Source: Nemertoderma westbladi (lineage: Eukaryota; Xenacoelomorpha; Nemertodermatida; Nemertodermatidae). Taken from it: 64,000 nucleotides of DNA. Where the stretch lies: contig JAUCBJ010005720.1 in the NCBI GenBank assembly GCA_032718475.1, forward strand, positions 24,107-88,106. The letters are read 5' to 3'. Positions 33,092-46,685 of the stretch are shown piece by piece (positions within the stretch are counted from its first letter, which is position 1; every line of letters begins with the position of its first letter). The notes beneath the pieces were generated by a model. The model had not been told where the DNA came from. It saw only the letters and a list, made by a program, of their open reading frames with translations, and made no database searches. The position numbers and the translations under genes were made by a program.

Positions 33092-36000
33092 CCTGGCCCA
33101 TCACAAGTTACAAACATTGTAATAGATCCCGCATTCCTGATTCCACCCTGCCCCATCACAAGTTACAAACAGTGTACTAGATCCTGCATTCCTGATTCCA
33201 TCCTGGCCCATCACAAGTTACAAACAGTGTAATAGATCCTGCATTCCTGATTCCACCCTGCCCCATCACAAGTTACAAACATTGTAATAGATCCCGCATT
33301 CCTGATTCCACCCTGCCCCATCACAAGTTACAAACAGTGTACTAGATCCTGCATTCCTGATTCCATCCTGGCCCATCACAAGTTACAAACAGTGTAATAG
33401 ATCCCGCATTCCTGATTCCACCCTGGCCCATCACAAGTTACAAACAGTGTAATAGATCCTGCATTCCTGATTCCACCCTGGCCCATCACATGTTACAAAC
33501 AGTGTAATAGATCCTGCATTCCTGATTCCACCCTGGCCCATCACATGTTACAAACAGTGTAATAGATCCTGCATTCCTGATTCCACCCTGGCCCATCACA
33601 AGTTACAAACATTGTAATAGATCCCGCATTCCTGATTCCACCCTGCCCCATCACAAGTTACAAACAGTGTACTAGATCCTGCATTCCTGATTCCATTCTG
33701 GCCCATCACAAGTTACAAACAGTGTAATAGATCCTGCATTCCTGATTCCACCCTGCCCCATCACAAGTTACAAACATTGTAATAGATCCCGCATTCCTGA
33801 TTCCACCCTGCCCCATCACAAGTTACAAACAGTGTACTAGATCCTGCATTCCTGATTCCATCCTGGCCCATCACAAGTTACAAACAGTGTAATAGATCCC
33901 GCATTCCTGATTCCACCCTGGCCCATCACAAGTTACAAACAGTGTAATAGATCCTGCATTCCTGATTCCACCCTGGCCCATCACATGTTACAAACAGTGT
34001 AATAGATCCTGCATTCCTGATTCCACCCTGCCCCATCACAAGTTACAAACAGTGTAATAGATCCTGCATTCCTGATTCCACCCTGGCCCATCACATGTTA
34101 CAAACAGTGTAATAGATCCTGCATTCCTGATTCCACCCTGGCCCATCACAAGTTACAAACAGTGTAATAGATCCTGCATTCCTGATTCCACCCTGCCCCA
34201 TCACAAGTTACAAACAGTGTAATAGATCCTGCATTCCTGATTCCACCCTGGCCCATCACATGTTACAAACAGTGTAATAGATCCCGCATTCCTGATTCCA
34301 CCCTGGCCCATCACAAGTTACAAACATTGTAATAGATCCCGCATTCCTGATTCCACCCTGGCCCATCACAAGTTACAAACAGTGTAATAGATCCCGCATT
34401 CCTGATTCCACCCTGGCCCATCACAAGTTACAAACAGTGTAATAGATCCCGCATTCCTGATTCCACCCTGGCCCATCACATGTTACAAACAGTGTAATAG
34501 ATCCTGCATTCCTGATTCCACCCTGCCCCATCACAAGTTACAAACAGTATAATAGATCCCGCATTCATGATTCCACCCTGCCCCATCACAAGTTACAAAC
34601 AGTGTAATAGATCCTGCATTCCTGATTCCACCCTGCCCCATCACAAGTTACAAACAGTGTAATAGATCCTGCATTCCTGATTCCACCCTGGCCCATCACA
34701 TGTTACAAACAGTGTAATAGATCCCGCATTCCTGATTCCACCCTGGCCCATCACAAGTTACAAACATTGTAATAGATCCCGCATTCCTGATTCCACCCTG
34801 GCCCATCACAAGTTACAAACAGTGTAATAGATCCCGCATTCCTGATTCCACCCTGGCCCATCACAAGTTACAAACAGTGTAATAGATCCCGCATTCCTGA
34901 TTCCACCCTGGCCCATCACATGTTACAAACAGTGTAATAGATCCTGCATTCCTGATTCCACCCTGCCCCATCACAAGTTACAAACAGTATAATAGATCCC
35001 GCATTCATGATTCCACCCTGCCCCATCACAAGTTACAAACAGTATAATAGATCCCGCATTCCTGATTCCACCCTGGCCCATCACAAGTTACAAACAGTGT
35101 AATAGATCCCGCATTCCTGATTCCACCCTGGCCCATCACAAGTTACAAACAGTGTAATAGATCCTGCATTCCTGATTCCACCATGGCCCATCACAAGTTA
35201 CAAACAGTGTAATAGATTCCGCATTCCTGATTCCACTCTGGCCCATCACAAGTTACAAACAGTGTAATAGATCCCGCATTCCTGATTCCACCCTGGCCCA
35301 TCACAAGTTACAAACAGTGTAATAGATCCTGCATTCCTGATTCCACCCTGCCCCATCACAAGTTACAAACAGTTTAATAGATCCTGCATTCCTGATTCCA
35401 CCATGGCCCATCACAAGTTACAAACAGTGTAATAGATCCTGCATTCCTGATTCCACCATGGCCCATCACAAGTTACAAACAGTGTAATAGATCCCGCATT
35501 CCTGATTCCACTCTGGCCCATCACAAGTTACAAACAGTGTAATAGATCCCGCATTCCTGATTCCACCCTGGCCCATCACAAGTTACAAACAGTGTAATAG
35601 ATGCCGCATTCCTGATTCCACCCTGGCCCATCACAAGTTACAAACAGTGTAATAGATGCCGCATTCCTGATTCCACCCTGGCCCATCACAAGTTACAAAC
35701 ATTGTAATAGATCCCGCATTCCTGATTCCACCCTGGCCCATCACAAGTTACAAACAGTGTAATAGATCCCGCATTCCTGATTCCACCCTGGCCCATCACA
35801 AGTTACAAACAGTGTAATAGATCCCGCATTCCTGATTCCACCCTGGCCCATCACATGTTACAAACAGTGTAATAGATCCTGCATTCCTGATTCCACCCTG
35901 CCCCATCACAAGTTACAAACAGTATAATAGATCCCGCATTCATGATTCCACCCTGCCCCATCACAAGTTACAAACAGTATAATAGATCCCGCATTCCTGA

Positions 36001-39000
36001 TTCCACCCTGCCCCATCACAAGTTACAAACAGTGTAATAGATCCCGCATTCCTGATTCCACCCTGGCCCATCACAAGTTACAAACAGTGTAATAGATCCC
36101 GCATTCCTGATTCCACCCTGCCCCATCACAAGTTACAAACAGTGTAATAGATCCCGCATTCCTGATTCCACCCTGGCCCATCACAAGTTACAAACAGTGT
36201 AATAGATCCTGCATTCCTGATTCCACCATGGCCCATCACAAGTTACAAACAGTGTAATAGATTCCGCATTCCTGATTCCACTCTGGCCCATCACAAGTTA
36301 CAAACAGTGTAATAGATCCCGCATTCCTGATTCCACCCTGGCCCATCACAAGTTACAAACAGTGTAATAGATCCCGCATTCCTGATTCCACCCTGGCCCA
36401 TCACAAGTTACAAACAGTGTAATAGATCCTGCATTCCTGATTCCACCATGGCCCATCACAAGTTACAAACAGTGTAATAGATTCCGCATTCCAGATTCCA
36501 CTCTGGCCCATCACAAGTTACAAACAGTGTAATAGATCCCGCATTCCTGATTCCACCCTGGCCCATCACAAGTTACAAACAGTGTAATAGATCCTGCATT
36601 CCTGATTCCACCCTGCCCCATCACAAGTTACAAACAGTGTAATAGATCCTGCATTCCTGATTCCACCATGGCCCATCACAAGTTACAAACAGTGTAATAG
36701 ATCCTGCATTCCTGATTCCACCATGGCCCATCACAAGTTACAAACAGTGTAATAGATCCCGCATTCCTGATTCCACTCTGGCCCATCACAAGTTACAAAC
36801 AGTGTAATAGATCCCGCATTCCTGATTCCACCCTGGCCCATCACAAGTTACAAACAGTGTAATAGATGCCGCATTCCTGATTCCACCCTGGCCCATCACA
36901 AGTTACAAACAGTGTAATAGATCCCGCATTCCTGATTCCACCCTGGCCCATCACAAGTTACAAACAGTGTAATAGATCCCGCATTCCTGATTCCACCCTG
37001 GCCCATCACAAGTTACAAACAGTGTAATAGATCCTGCATTCCTGATTCCACCCTGCCCCATCACAAGTTACAAACAGTGTAATAGATCCCGCATTCCTGA
37101 TTCCACCCTGGCCCATCACAAGTTACAAACAGTGTAATAGATGCCGCATTCCTGATTCCACCCTGGCCCATCACAAGTTACAAACAGTGTAATAGATGCC
37201 GCATTCCTGATTCTACCCTGGCCCATCACAAGTTACAAACAGTGTAATAGATCCCGCATTCCTGATTCCACCCTGGCCCATCACATGTTACAAACAGTGT
37301 AATAGATCCTGCATTCCTGATTCCACCCTGGCCCATCACAAGTTACAAACAGTGTAATAGATCCCGCATTCCTGATTCCACCCTGGCCCATCACAAGTTA
37401 CAAACAGTGTAATAGATGCCGCATTCCTGATTCCACCCTGGCCCATCACAAGTTACAAACAGTGTAATAGATGCCGCATTCCTGATTCTACCCTGGCCCA
37501 TCACAAGTTACAAACAGTGTAATAGATCCCGCATTCCTGATTCCACCCTGGCCCATCACATGTTACAAACAGTGTAATAGATCCTGCATTCCTGATTCCA
37601 CCCTGGCCCATCACAAGTTACAAACAGTGTAATAGATCCCGCATTCCTGATTCCACCCTGGCCCATCACAAGTTACAAACAGTGTAATAGATGCCGCATT
37701 CCTGATTCCACCCTGGCCCATCACAAGTTACAAACAGTGTAATAGATGCCGCATTCCTGATTCTACCCTGGCCCATCACAAGTTACAAACAGTGTAATAG
37801 ATCCCGCATTCCTGATTCCACCCTGGCCCATCACATGTTACAAACAGTGTAATAGATCCTGCATTCCTGATTCCACCCTGGCCCATCACAAGTTACAAAC
37901 AGTGTAATAGATCCCGCATTCCTGATTCCACTCTGGCCCATCACAAGTTACAAACAGTGTAATAGATCCCGCATTCATGATTCCACTCTGGCCCATCACA
38001 AGTTACAAACAGTGTAATAGATCCCGCATTCCTGATTCCACCCTGCCCCATCACAAGTTACAAACAGTGTAATAGATCCCGCATTCCTGATTCCACTCTG
38101 GCCCATCACAAGTTACAAACAGTGTAATAGATCCCGCATTCCTGATTCCACCCTGGCCCACCACAAGTTACAAACAGTGTAATAGATCCTGCATTCCTGA
38201 TTCCACCATGGCCCATCACAAGTTACAAACAGTGTAATAGATCCCGCATTCCTGATTCCACTCTGGCCCATCACAAGTTACAAACAGTGTAATAGATCCC
38301 GCATTCCTGATTCCACCCTGGCCCATCACAAGTTACAAACAGTGTAATAGATCCTGCATTCCTGATTCCACCCTGCCCCATCACAAGTTACAAACAGTGT
38401 AATAGATGCCGCATTCCTGATTCCACCCTGGCCCATCACAAGTTACAAACAGTGTAATAGATCCCGCATTCCTGATTCCACCCTGGCCCATCACAAGTTA
38501 CAAACAGTGTAATAGATCCCGCATTCCTGATTCCACTCTGGCCCATCACAAGTTACAAACAGTGTAATAGATCCCGCATTCCTGATTCCACCCTGCCCCA
38601 TCACAAGTTACAAACAGTGTAATAGATCCTGCATTCCTGATTCCACCCTGCCCCATCACAAGTTACAAACAGTGTAATAGATGCCGCATTCCTGATTCTA
38701 CCCTGGCCCATCACAAGTTACAAACAGTGTAATAGATCCCGCATTCCTGATTCCACCCTGGCCCATCACATGTTACAAACAGTGTAATAGATCCTGCATT
38801 CCTGATTCCACCCTGGCCCATCACAAGTTACAAACAGTGTAATAGATCCCGCATTCCTGATTCCACTCTGGCCCATCACAAGTTACAAACAGTGTAATAG
38901 ATCCCGCATTCCTGATTCCACCCTGGCCCATCACAAGTTACAAACAGTGTAATAGATCCCGCATTCCTGATTCCACCCTGCCCCATCACAAGTTACAAAC

Positions 39001-40843
39001 AGTGTAATAGATCCCGCATTCCTGATTCCACTCTGGCCCATCACAAGTTACAAACAGTGTAATAGATCCCGCATTCCTGATTCCACCCTGGCCCACCACA
39101 AGTTACAAACAGTGTAATAGATCCTGCATTCCTGATTCCACCCTGCCCCATCACAAGTTACAAACAGTGTAATAGATCCTGCATTCCTGATTCTACCCTG
39201 CCCCATCACAAGTTACAAACAGTGTAATAGATCCCGCATTCCTGATTCCACCCTGCCCCATCACAAGTTACAAACAGTGTAATAGATCCCGCATTCCTGA
39301 TTCCAACCTGGCCCATCACAAGTTACAAACAGTGTAATAGATCCCGCATTCCTGATTCCACCCTGCCCCATCACAAGTTACAAACAGTGTAATAGATCCC
39401 GCATTCCTGATTCCACCCTGGCCCATCACAAGTTACAAACAGTGTAATAGATCCTGCATTCCTGATTCCACCCTGGCCCATCACAAGTTACAAACAGTGT
39501 AATAGATCCCGCATTCCTGATTCCACCCTGGCCCATCACAAGTTACAAACAGTGTAATAGATCCCGCATTCCTGATTCCACCCTGCCCCATCACAAGTTA
39601 CAAACAGTGTAATAGATCCCGCATTCCTGATTCCACCCTGGCCCATCACAAGTTACAAACAGTGTAATAGATCCCGCATTCCTGATTCCACCCTGGCCCA
39701 TCACAAGTTACAAACAGTGTAATAGATCCCGCATTCCTGATTCCACCCTGCCCCATCACAAGTTACAAACAGTGTAATAGATCCCGCATTCCTGATTCCA
39801 CCCTGCCCCATCACAAGTTACAAACAGTGCAATAGATCCCGCATTCCTGATTCCACCCTGGTCCATCACAAGTTACAAACAGTGTAATAGATCCTGCATT
39901 CCTGATTCCACCCTGGCCCATCACAAGTTACAAACAGTGTAATAGATCCCGCATTCCTGATTCCACCCTGGCCCATCACAAGTTACAAACAGTGTAATAG
40001 ATCCCGCATTCCTGATTCCACCCTGGCCCATCACATGTTACAAACAGTGTAATAGATCCCGCATTCCTGATTCCACCCTGGCCCATCACAAGTTACAAAC
40101 AGTGTAATAGATCCCGCATTCCTGATTCCACCCTGCCCCATCACAAGTTACAAACAGTGTAATAGATCCCGCATTCCTGATTCCACCCTGCCCCATCACA
40201 ACTTACAAACAGTGTAATAGATCCCGCATTCCTGATTCCACCCTGGCCCATCACAAGTTACAAACAGTGTAATAGATCCCGCATTCCTGATTCCACCCTG
40301 GCCCATCACAAGTTACAAACAGTGTAATAGATCCCGCATTCCTGATTCCACCCTGGCCCATCACAAGTTACAAACAGTGTAATAGATCCCGCATTCCTGA
40401 TTCCACCCTGGCCCATCACAAGTTACAAACAGTGTAATAGATCCCGCATTCCTGATTCCACCCTGCCCCATCACAAGTTACAAACAGTGTAATAGATCCC
40501 GCATTCCTGATTCCACCCTGGCCCATCACAAGTTACAAACAGTGTAATAGATCCCGCATTCCTGATTCCACCCTGCCCCATCACAAGTTACCAACAGTGT
40601 AATAGATCCCGCATTCCTGATTCCACCCTGCCCCATCACAAGTTACAAACAGTGTAATAGATCCCGCATTCCTGATTCCACCCTGGCCCATCACAAGTTA
40701 CAAACAGTGTAATAGATCCCGCATTCCTGATTCCACCCTGGCCCATCACAAGTTACAAACAGTGTAATAGATCCCGCATTCCTGATTCCACCCTGGCCCA
40801 TCACAAGTTACAAACAGTGTAATAGATCCCGCATTCCTGATTC
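33092..40843. repeat. 55-bp satellite, about 140 copies, in intron 1 of gene 2
   Basis: 7.75 kb of a 55-bp unit containing GATTCCACCCTGGCCCATCA, CAAGTTACAAACAGTGTAAT and AGATCCCGCATTCCT. Copies are very similar and differ at a few recurring sites (CTGGCCC/CTGCCCC, CACAAG/CACATG, CAGTG/CATTG, ATCCC/ATCCT/ATGCC). The same variant combinations recur in blocks (for example around 34240-34560 and 34690-35000), the mark of block amplification. No ORF and no protein-coding relation to the exons. Confidence 0.95.
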
Positions 40844-41661
40844 TATAATAATCAATAATTTGATCCCATTAAATATATTGCAAAATTAACAATAATAATA
40901 AAAGAAATGCAAAGTTGGTTCCCCTTGCTAAATGCGAGGTGTATGTAGTAATTACCCAAACCTCGGACAATGATGGTATTTTTGTCCAGAGCATCCACAT
41001 CAACTTGATAAGCGATATGTCTAGTGCCGGTACTAATTGACTTGACGAGACAGTGTCACCATTATCTTCATTATCTGTCTTCTATTTCTAGCTATTTTTG
41101 ACTCTTTGTTATCGTAGTATAGACCTATACTGTACATGTTTTGGCTGATGTTCTTGGAAACAAATTCAATTATGGCAGTAAGATGACTAGTAGGATACTA
41201 TATGACAGTAGCATGACAATAGGATACTGTTTATAGAGTTGCCTCAAACTGTCCGTCACATCCGGGTAGCAGTTCATTGTCTTTTCCGATTAGTGGTAGA
41301 GGCGTGGTGGAAAAGATATTGAAACACTTGTGGGCATTTTTTTTCATGTGCAATTTATCATGTTTGTATATATTTTGTTCTAGAACAATTGTTGGACCTA
41401 CTGTTAGTAGCTAGTTTGTCAGTAGCTAGTACAAAATAAAAATTACTACAGTAGCAACATTATGAATATATTCGATTAAAGTTTCGGATATGAAAAATAA
41501 AAGTTAAAAATTTGTGATCTCGGCAATACTAGTAAGTACTTTATTTATCGACTAATTTTTCCGGTATTTTAGCCACCATTTAATAGAACTAGTCTAAGAT
41601 AAATAACTTAACAAATAACACGATAAATAACTCTACTAAGTGCAATGTATCGTTTATTTAG
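40844..41661 (+). other. End of intron 1 of gene 2
   Basis: Unique AT-rich intron sequence up to the acceptor TTTATTTAG at 41653-41661. Nothing else recognised. Confidence 0.6.
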
Positions 41662-41801
41662 TGGCAATGTTGATGGGGAGGTCGAAGAAGAACGCGACCA
41701 TTGGGCCAACCAATGGGAATTCTTAGTGTCTCTGATTGGTTATTCTGTTGGATTTGGGAACATTTGGAGATTTCCTTATCTTTGTTTTAAAAATGGCGGA
41801 G
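41662..41801 (+). CDS. SLC6 transporter gene 2, second coding exon (TM1)
   Basis: 140 bases between the acceptor TTTATTTAG and the donor GCGGAG/GTGAGA. It encodes an acidic stretch (DGEVEEERDHWANQWEF) and TM1 with the family hallmark GFGNIWRFPYLCFKNGGG, whose Gly and Asn positions line the substrate and Na+ sites in SLC6 structures. The position held by Asp in monoamine transporters is Gly here (SVGFGN), so an amino-acid, GABA, taurine or creatine-type substrate is expected. It ends in phase 1, and the Gly codon is completed at 42972. Confidence 0.93.
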
Positions 41802-41829
41802 GTGAGATGTATTCATATTACGGTGGCGG

Positions 41830-42885
41830 GGTGTTCGTTGTGGTTGGGCAGAGCCAGAGAGGGAGTAGGCTGAACTGTAGGGAGTAAAGGGAGTGGGCTG
41901 ATGGGGTGGATGGACAGGGGGTGGGCTGAGGGGGATGGGCTGATGGGTTGGATGGAAGAGGTGGGCTGAGGAGGATGGGCTGATGGGGGTTGATGGGTTG
42001 GATGGAAGAGGTCGGCTGAGGGGATTGGCGGATGGGGTGGGCTGAATTGTAGGGGGTAAAGGGAGTGGACTGAGGCGGTTGACGAAGGGGGTGGGCTGAG
42101 GGGTGGGCGGAGGGGGTGAGCTGAGGGGGATGGGCTGATGGGTTGGATGGAAGAGGTGGGCTGAGGAGGATGGGCTGATGGGGGTTGATGGGTTGGATGG
42201 AAGAGGTGGGCTGAGGGGATTGGCGGAGGGGCTGGGCTGATCTGTAGGGGGTAAAGGGAGTGGACTGAGGGGGTGGATGGAGGGGTGGGACGAGGGGGGT
42301 GGACTGATGGAGGGGGTGGGCTGAGAGGGTTGGCGGAGGGGGTGGGCTGAACTGTAGGGGGTAAAGGGAGTGGACTGAGGCGGTGGACGGAGGGGGTGGG
42401 CTGATGGGGGTTGATGGGTTGGATGGAGGGGGTGGGCTGAGGGGGTTGGCGGAGGGGGTGGGCTGAGGGGGTTGGCGGAGGGGGTGGGCGGAGGGGGTGG
42501 GCTGAACTGTAGGGGGTAAAGGGAGTGGACTGAGGCGGTGGACGGAGGGGTTGGGCTGATGGAGGTTGATGAGTTGGATTGGGGGGGTGGGCTGAGGGGG
42601 TGGATGGACAGGGGGTGGGCTGAGGGGGTTGGCGGAGGGGGTGGGCTGAACTGTAGGGGGTAAAGGGAGTGGACTGAGAGAGTGGACTGAGGTGGTGGGC
42701 TGATGGAGATTGATGGGTTAGATGGAGGGGGTGGGCTGTGGGGGTGGATGGACAGGGGGTGGCTGAGGGGGTTGATGGGTTAGATGGAGGGGGTGGGCTG
42801 AGGGGGTGGATGGACAGGGGGTGGGCTGAGGGGGTTGGCGGAGGGGATGGACTGAGGGGGGTTGATGGGATGGAGTGAACCAGGG
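41830..42885 (+). repeat. G-rich degenerate minisatellite in intron 2 of gene 2
   Basis: About 1 kb of imperfect repeats rich in GGGGGTGGGCTGAGGGGG, GGATGGAGGGGGTGGGCTG and CTGTAGGGGGTAAAGGGAGT. The G runs are all on the + strand, so the transcribed intron could form many G-quadruplexes. The long minus-strand frame of Pro/Ser/His composition through this block (42922-41813) is a repeat artefact. Unit lengths vary and I could not define a single period. Confidence 0.85.
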
Positions 42886-42971
42886 GGGTTCCCATAAAAG
42901 TGGTTTGTCCAAAATATATCACGGCCTGTTGTATAGAAACTATGATTATTATAACTTTATATTAATTTCAG

Positions 42972-43103
42972 GTACATTTCTTGTTCCCTATCTAATATTT
43001 CTGGTAGTTGGAGGGATCCCGTTATTGTTTTTGGAGGTTTCTTTGGGTCAATATATGCAACGCGGCGCCATTGAGGCTTGGAGGATTGTCCCATTACTTC
43101 AAG
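42972..43103 (+). CDS. SLC6 transporter gene 2, third coding exon (TM2 and intracellular loop 1)
   Basis: 132 bases from the acceptor TTAATTTCAG to the donor CAAG/GTATCG, phase 1 at both ends. It encodes TFLVPYLIFLVVGGIPLLFL, EVSLGQYMQRGAIEAW and RIVPLLQ, the conserved TM2 and following loop of SLC6 (GGIPLFFLE..LGQ). GAIEAW in place of GGI..W is a small variation. It joins in frame to the exon at 44291. Confidence 0.93.
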
Positions 43104-43115
43104 GTATCGACCGTA

Positions 43116-43170
43116 GTTTATTTATTTATTTATTTATTTTATTTATTTATTTTATTTATTTATTTATTTG
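43116..43170. repeat. (TTTA)n microsatellite
   Basis: Simple TTTAT-type repeat at the start of intron 3. Confidence 0.9.
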
Positions 43171-44290
43171 ATAGGTTGTTGTGAGATTTACTGACGTTCT
43201 AAAAATATTGTGTTGTAATAAGTTATTTTAACTCCTTCCATAGGAATGGCTTTAAACAGCTTTTTAAATTATTATTCTCACGGCTGATACATGAGAGAAG
43301 AATTTATTGATTAAATTGCTAAACTATATCAAGAATAAAAGTGAAATATACAAGACGATTTAATATTATAAATTAATTTTTTAAGCTAGACAGATAGACA
43401 TGATAGACAGTCCAAGCACAACAATAGAGACAGGGGGGGGGGGACTGGACGCAAATCCCATCTTGGCGAATTAATATCCCACCTCAATGTGAAATTCTCA
43501 ATTTAGGGAAAGGAACAGGTTACAGTGGCACATTATTTTAACCTAATCAATAAACAAAAAAGAATACAACAGGTTACAGTTTTATTTTTGGAGAGTAATC
43601 ATCTGTTATTTGCGTCGAATTTCCCCTGGAGAGGGATGAATTTTAATTGCGTACAGTTGTCCCCCTATCTGTAACAATAATAATTAATAAATCCTGTACA
43701 TAGATAAATAAATATATTATATTAAATATATTAAATGATTATTCTCCATTATAAATCGACTCTAATATAAAGGCAGGTCTCGCCTGCTCTATCTTCAGCT
43801 CCCAAACCACTGCGCCGCATTTTATCATCGACCTTTAAGCAGTGCGATGCTCCACCATTGATAGAGAGCTGAACGCGGACTGATATTTAGAAAAAAAAAA
43901 AATGCATCGATAACACTAGCTGGTTTCATACAATAGAAACTAAATGATTTATTTAAAATGAAAAAATTAATAGCTCTAAACATTTGAAAAAACACTAAAG
44001 CTAGCAATAAAAACTCTAGCTGAAATCACTCGAGTTACTGTATAGCCACCTGAATTATATCATTACAGATATGGGTAACATGCCAATAGTTATCTACCCA
44101 GTAATTATTAAACTCGCGATCTTTTCGATATTTTTAATCTCATGGTCATGATTTTTTTACTGAGTGCACCAGCTGCTCGGTACCATGGCCTGGGGAGCAT
44201 CTCCAACACCGACCCACGCATTTACCAAAGGTGGTGTATAGTAATGAAAACATAATTTGTATTGATTTATATCGATTAAATTCTTTTTAG
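43171..44290 (+). other. Intron 3 of gene 2
   Basis: Unique AT-rich intron with one poly-G run (43434-43443) and no recognisable gene. It ends at the acceptor TTCTTTTTAG. Confidence 0.6.
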
Positions 44291-44513
44291 GTATTGGTTT
44301 TTCTGGGATTCTGATTGCATTCTATCTCAATAATTACTACATTGTTATTCTGTCATGGACGCTTCATTATTTCGGAAATTCGTTCCAAGCGAATTTGCCA
44401 TGGGCAACCTGCGGCAACGCATGGAATACCAAAGACTGCATTGATGATGAACGTAGGAATTTGTCGTACCAGGCGGTTAATAGACCCACCGACCCTGCTG
44501 AGGAGTACTGGAG
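44291..44513 (+). CDS. SLC6 transporter gene 2, fourth coding exon (TM3 and extracellular loop 2)
   Basis: 223 bases, starting in phase 1 after TTCTTTTTAG and ending TGGAG/GTAAGT in phase 2. It encodes TM3 (GIGFSGILIAFYLNNYYIVI, containing the NxYY pattern of GABA-type transporters), LSWTLHYFGNSF and the large extracellular loop 2. The loop has the conserved LPWATCGNAWNTKDC cysteine pair and one N-glycosylation sequon (NLS). The last codons, PAEEYWR, are also the exonic half of the 42-bp satellite that begins here. In the exon's frame the donor itself reads AGG TAA, so intron retention or use of a later donor copy would stop translation within a few codons. Later exons are not in the window. 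Confidence 0.93.
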
Positions 44514-46685
44514 GTAAGTTGGTGAAACAACCGACTTGCTGAGGAGTACTGGAGGTAAGTTGGTTAACCAACCGACCTTGCTGAGGAGTACTGGAGGTAA
44601 GTTGGTTAACCAACCGACCTTGCTGAGGAATACTGGAGATAAGTTGGTTAACCAACCGACCCTGCTGAGGAGTACTGGAGCTAAGTTGGTTAACCAACCG
44701 ACCTTGCTGAGGAGTACTGGAGCTAAGTTGGTTAACCAACCGACCTTGCAGAGGAGTACTGGAGCTAAGTTGGTTAACCAACCGACCCTGCTGAGGAGTA
44801 CTGGAGCTAAGTTGGCTAACCAACCGACCCTGCTGAGGAGTACTGGAGGTAAGTTAGTTCCAAACCGACCCTGCTCAGGAGTACTGGAGGTAAGTTGGTG
44901 AAACAACCGACCCTGCTGAGGAGTACTGGAGCTAAGTTGGTTAACCAACCGACCTTGCTGAGGAGTACTGGAGCTAAGTTGGTTAACCAACCGACCTTGC
45001 AGAGGAGTACTGGAGGTAAGTTGGTTAACCAACCGACCCTGCTGAGGAGTACTGGAGCTAAGTTGGTTAACCAACCGACCTTGCTGAGGAGTACTGGAGG
45101 TAAGTTGGTGAAACAACCGACTTGCTGAGGAGTACTGGAGGTAAGTTACTTCCAAACCGACCCTGCTGAGGAGTACTGGAGCTAATTTGGTTAACCAACC
45201 GACCTTGCAGAGGAGTACTGGAGCTAAGTTGGTTAACCAACCGACCCTGCTGAGGAGTACTGGAGGTAAGTTGTGAAACAACCGACTTGCTGAGGAGTAC
45301 TGGAGGTAAGTTAGTTCCAAACCGACCCTGCTGAGGAGTACTGGAGGTAAGTTAGTTCCAAACCGACCCTGCTGAGGAGTACTGGAGCTAAGTTGGTTAA
45401 CCAACCGACCCTGCTGAGGAGTACTGGAGGTAAGTTAGTTCCAAACCGACCCTGCTGAGGAGTACTGGAGCTAAGTTGGTTAACCAACCGACCCTGCTGA
45501 GGAGTACTGGAGCTAAGTTGGTTAACCAACCGACCCTGCTGAGGAGTACTGGAGGTAAGTTAGTTCCAAACCGACCCTGCTGAGGAGTACTGGAGCTAAG
45601 TTGGTTAACCAACCGACCCTGCTGAGGAGTACTGGAGCTAAGTTGGTTAACCAACCGACCCTGCTGAGGAGTACTGGAGGTAAGTTAGTTCCAAACCGAC
45701 CCTGCTGAGGAGTACTGGAGCTAAGTTGGTTAACCAACCGACCCTGCTGAGGAGTACTGGAGGTAAGTTAGTTCCAAACCGACCCTGCTGAGGAGTACTG
45801 GAGCTAAGTTGGTTAACCAACCGACCCTGCTGAGGAGTACTGGAGCTAAGTTGGTTAACCAACCGACCTTGCTGAGGAGTACTGGAGGTAAGTTTGTTAA
45901 CCAACCGACCTTGCTGAGGAGTACTGGAGCTAAGTTGGTTAACCAACCGACCTTGCTGAGGAGTACTGGAGCTAAGTTGGTTAACCAACCGACCCTGCTG
46001 AGGAGTACTGGAGGTAAGTTAGTTCCAAACCGACCCTGCTGAGGAGTACTGGAGCTAAGTTGGTTAACCAACCGACCCTGCTGAGGAGTACTGGAGCTAA
46101 GTTGGTTAACCAACCGACCTTGCTGAGGAGTACTGGAGCTAAGTTGGTGAAACAACTGACCTTGCTGAGGAGTACGGGAGGTAAGTTAGTTCCAAACCGA
46201 CCCTGCTGAGGAGTACTGGAGGTAAGTTAGTTCCAAACCGACCCTGCTGAGGAGTACTGGAGCTAAGTTGGTTAACCAACCGACCTTGCTGAGGAGTACT
46301 GGAGCTAAGTTGGTTAACCAACCGACCCTGCTGAGGAGTACTGGAGGTAAGTTAGTTCCAAACCGACCCTGCTGAGGAGTACTGGAGCTAAGTTGGTTAA
46401 CCAACCGACCTTGCTGAGGAGTACTGGAGGTAAGTTGGTGAAACAACAGACCCTGTTGAGGAGTACTGGAGGTAAGTTAGTTCCAAACCGACCCTGCTGA
46501 GGAGTACTGGAGCTAAGTTGGTTAACCAACCGACCCTGCTGAGGAGTACTGGAGGTAAGTTAGTTCCAAACCGACCCTGCTGAGGAGTACTGGAGCTAAG
46601 TTGGTTAACCAACCGACCCTGCTGAGGAGTACTGGAGCTAAGTTGGTTAACCAACCGACCCTGCTGAGGAGTACTGGAGGTAAGT
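44486..46685 (+). repeat. 41/42-bp satellite made of the exon 4 end plus its 5' splice site (segment 1)
   Basis: Around 52 copies beginning inside exon 4. The unit is CCGACCCTGCTGAGGAGTAC, then TGGAG, then GTAAGTT plus a spacer. Two main subtypes alternate. One keeps the donor (GGAGGTAAGTTAGTTCC, 41 bp). The other has lost it by G-to-C (GGAGCTAAG) and mostly carries the 12-bp palindrome TTGGTTAACCAA (42 bp). Intermediate copies exist, mainly near the exon. Open frames such as LLRSTGAKLVNQP are repeat artefacts. The array is interrupted by the non-LTR element at 46686. Confidence 0.95.

Noticed and set aside
33092-40843. Regularly spaced repeats resembling a CRISPR array
   Set aside because: The whole 55-bp unit is conserved, with no unique spacers, and it lies in an intron of a eukaryotic gene.
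41813-42922. Minus-strand Pro/Ser/His-rich frame of 369 residues
   Set aside because: It is the complement of the G-rich intronic repeat of gene 2 and overlaps the end of the region upstream of exon 3; composition only reflects the repeat.
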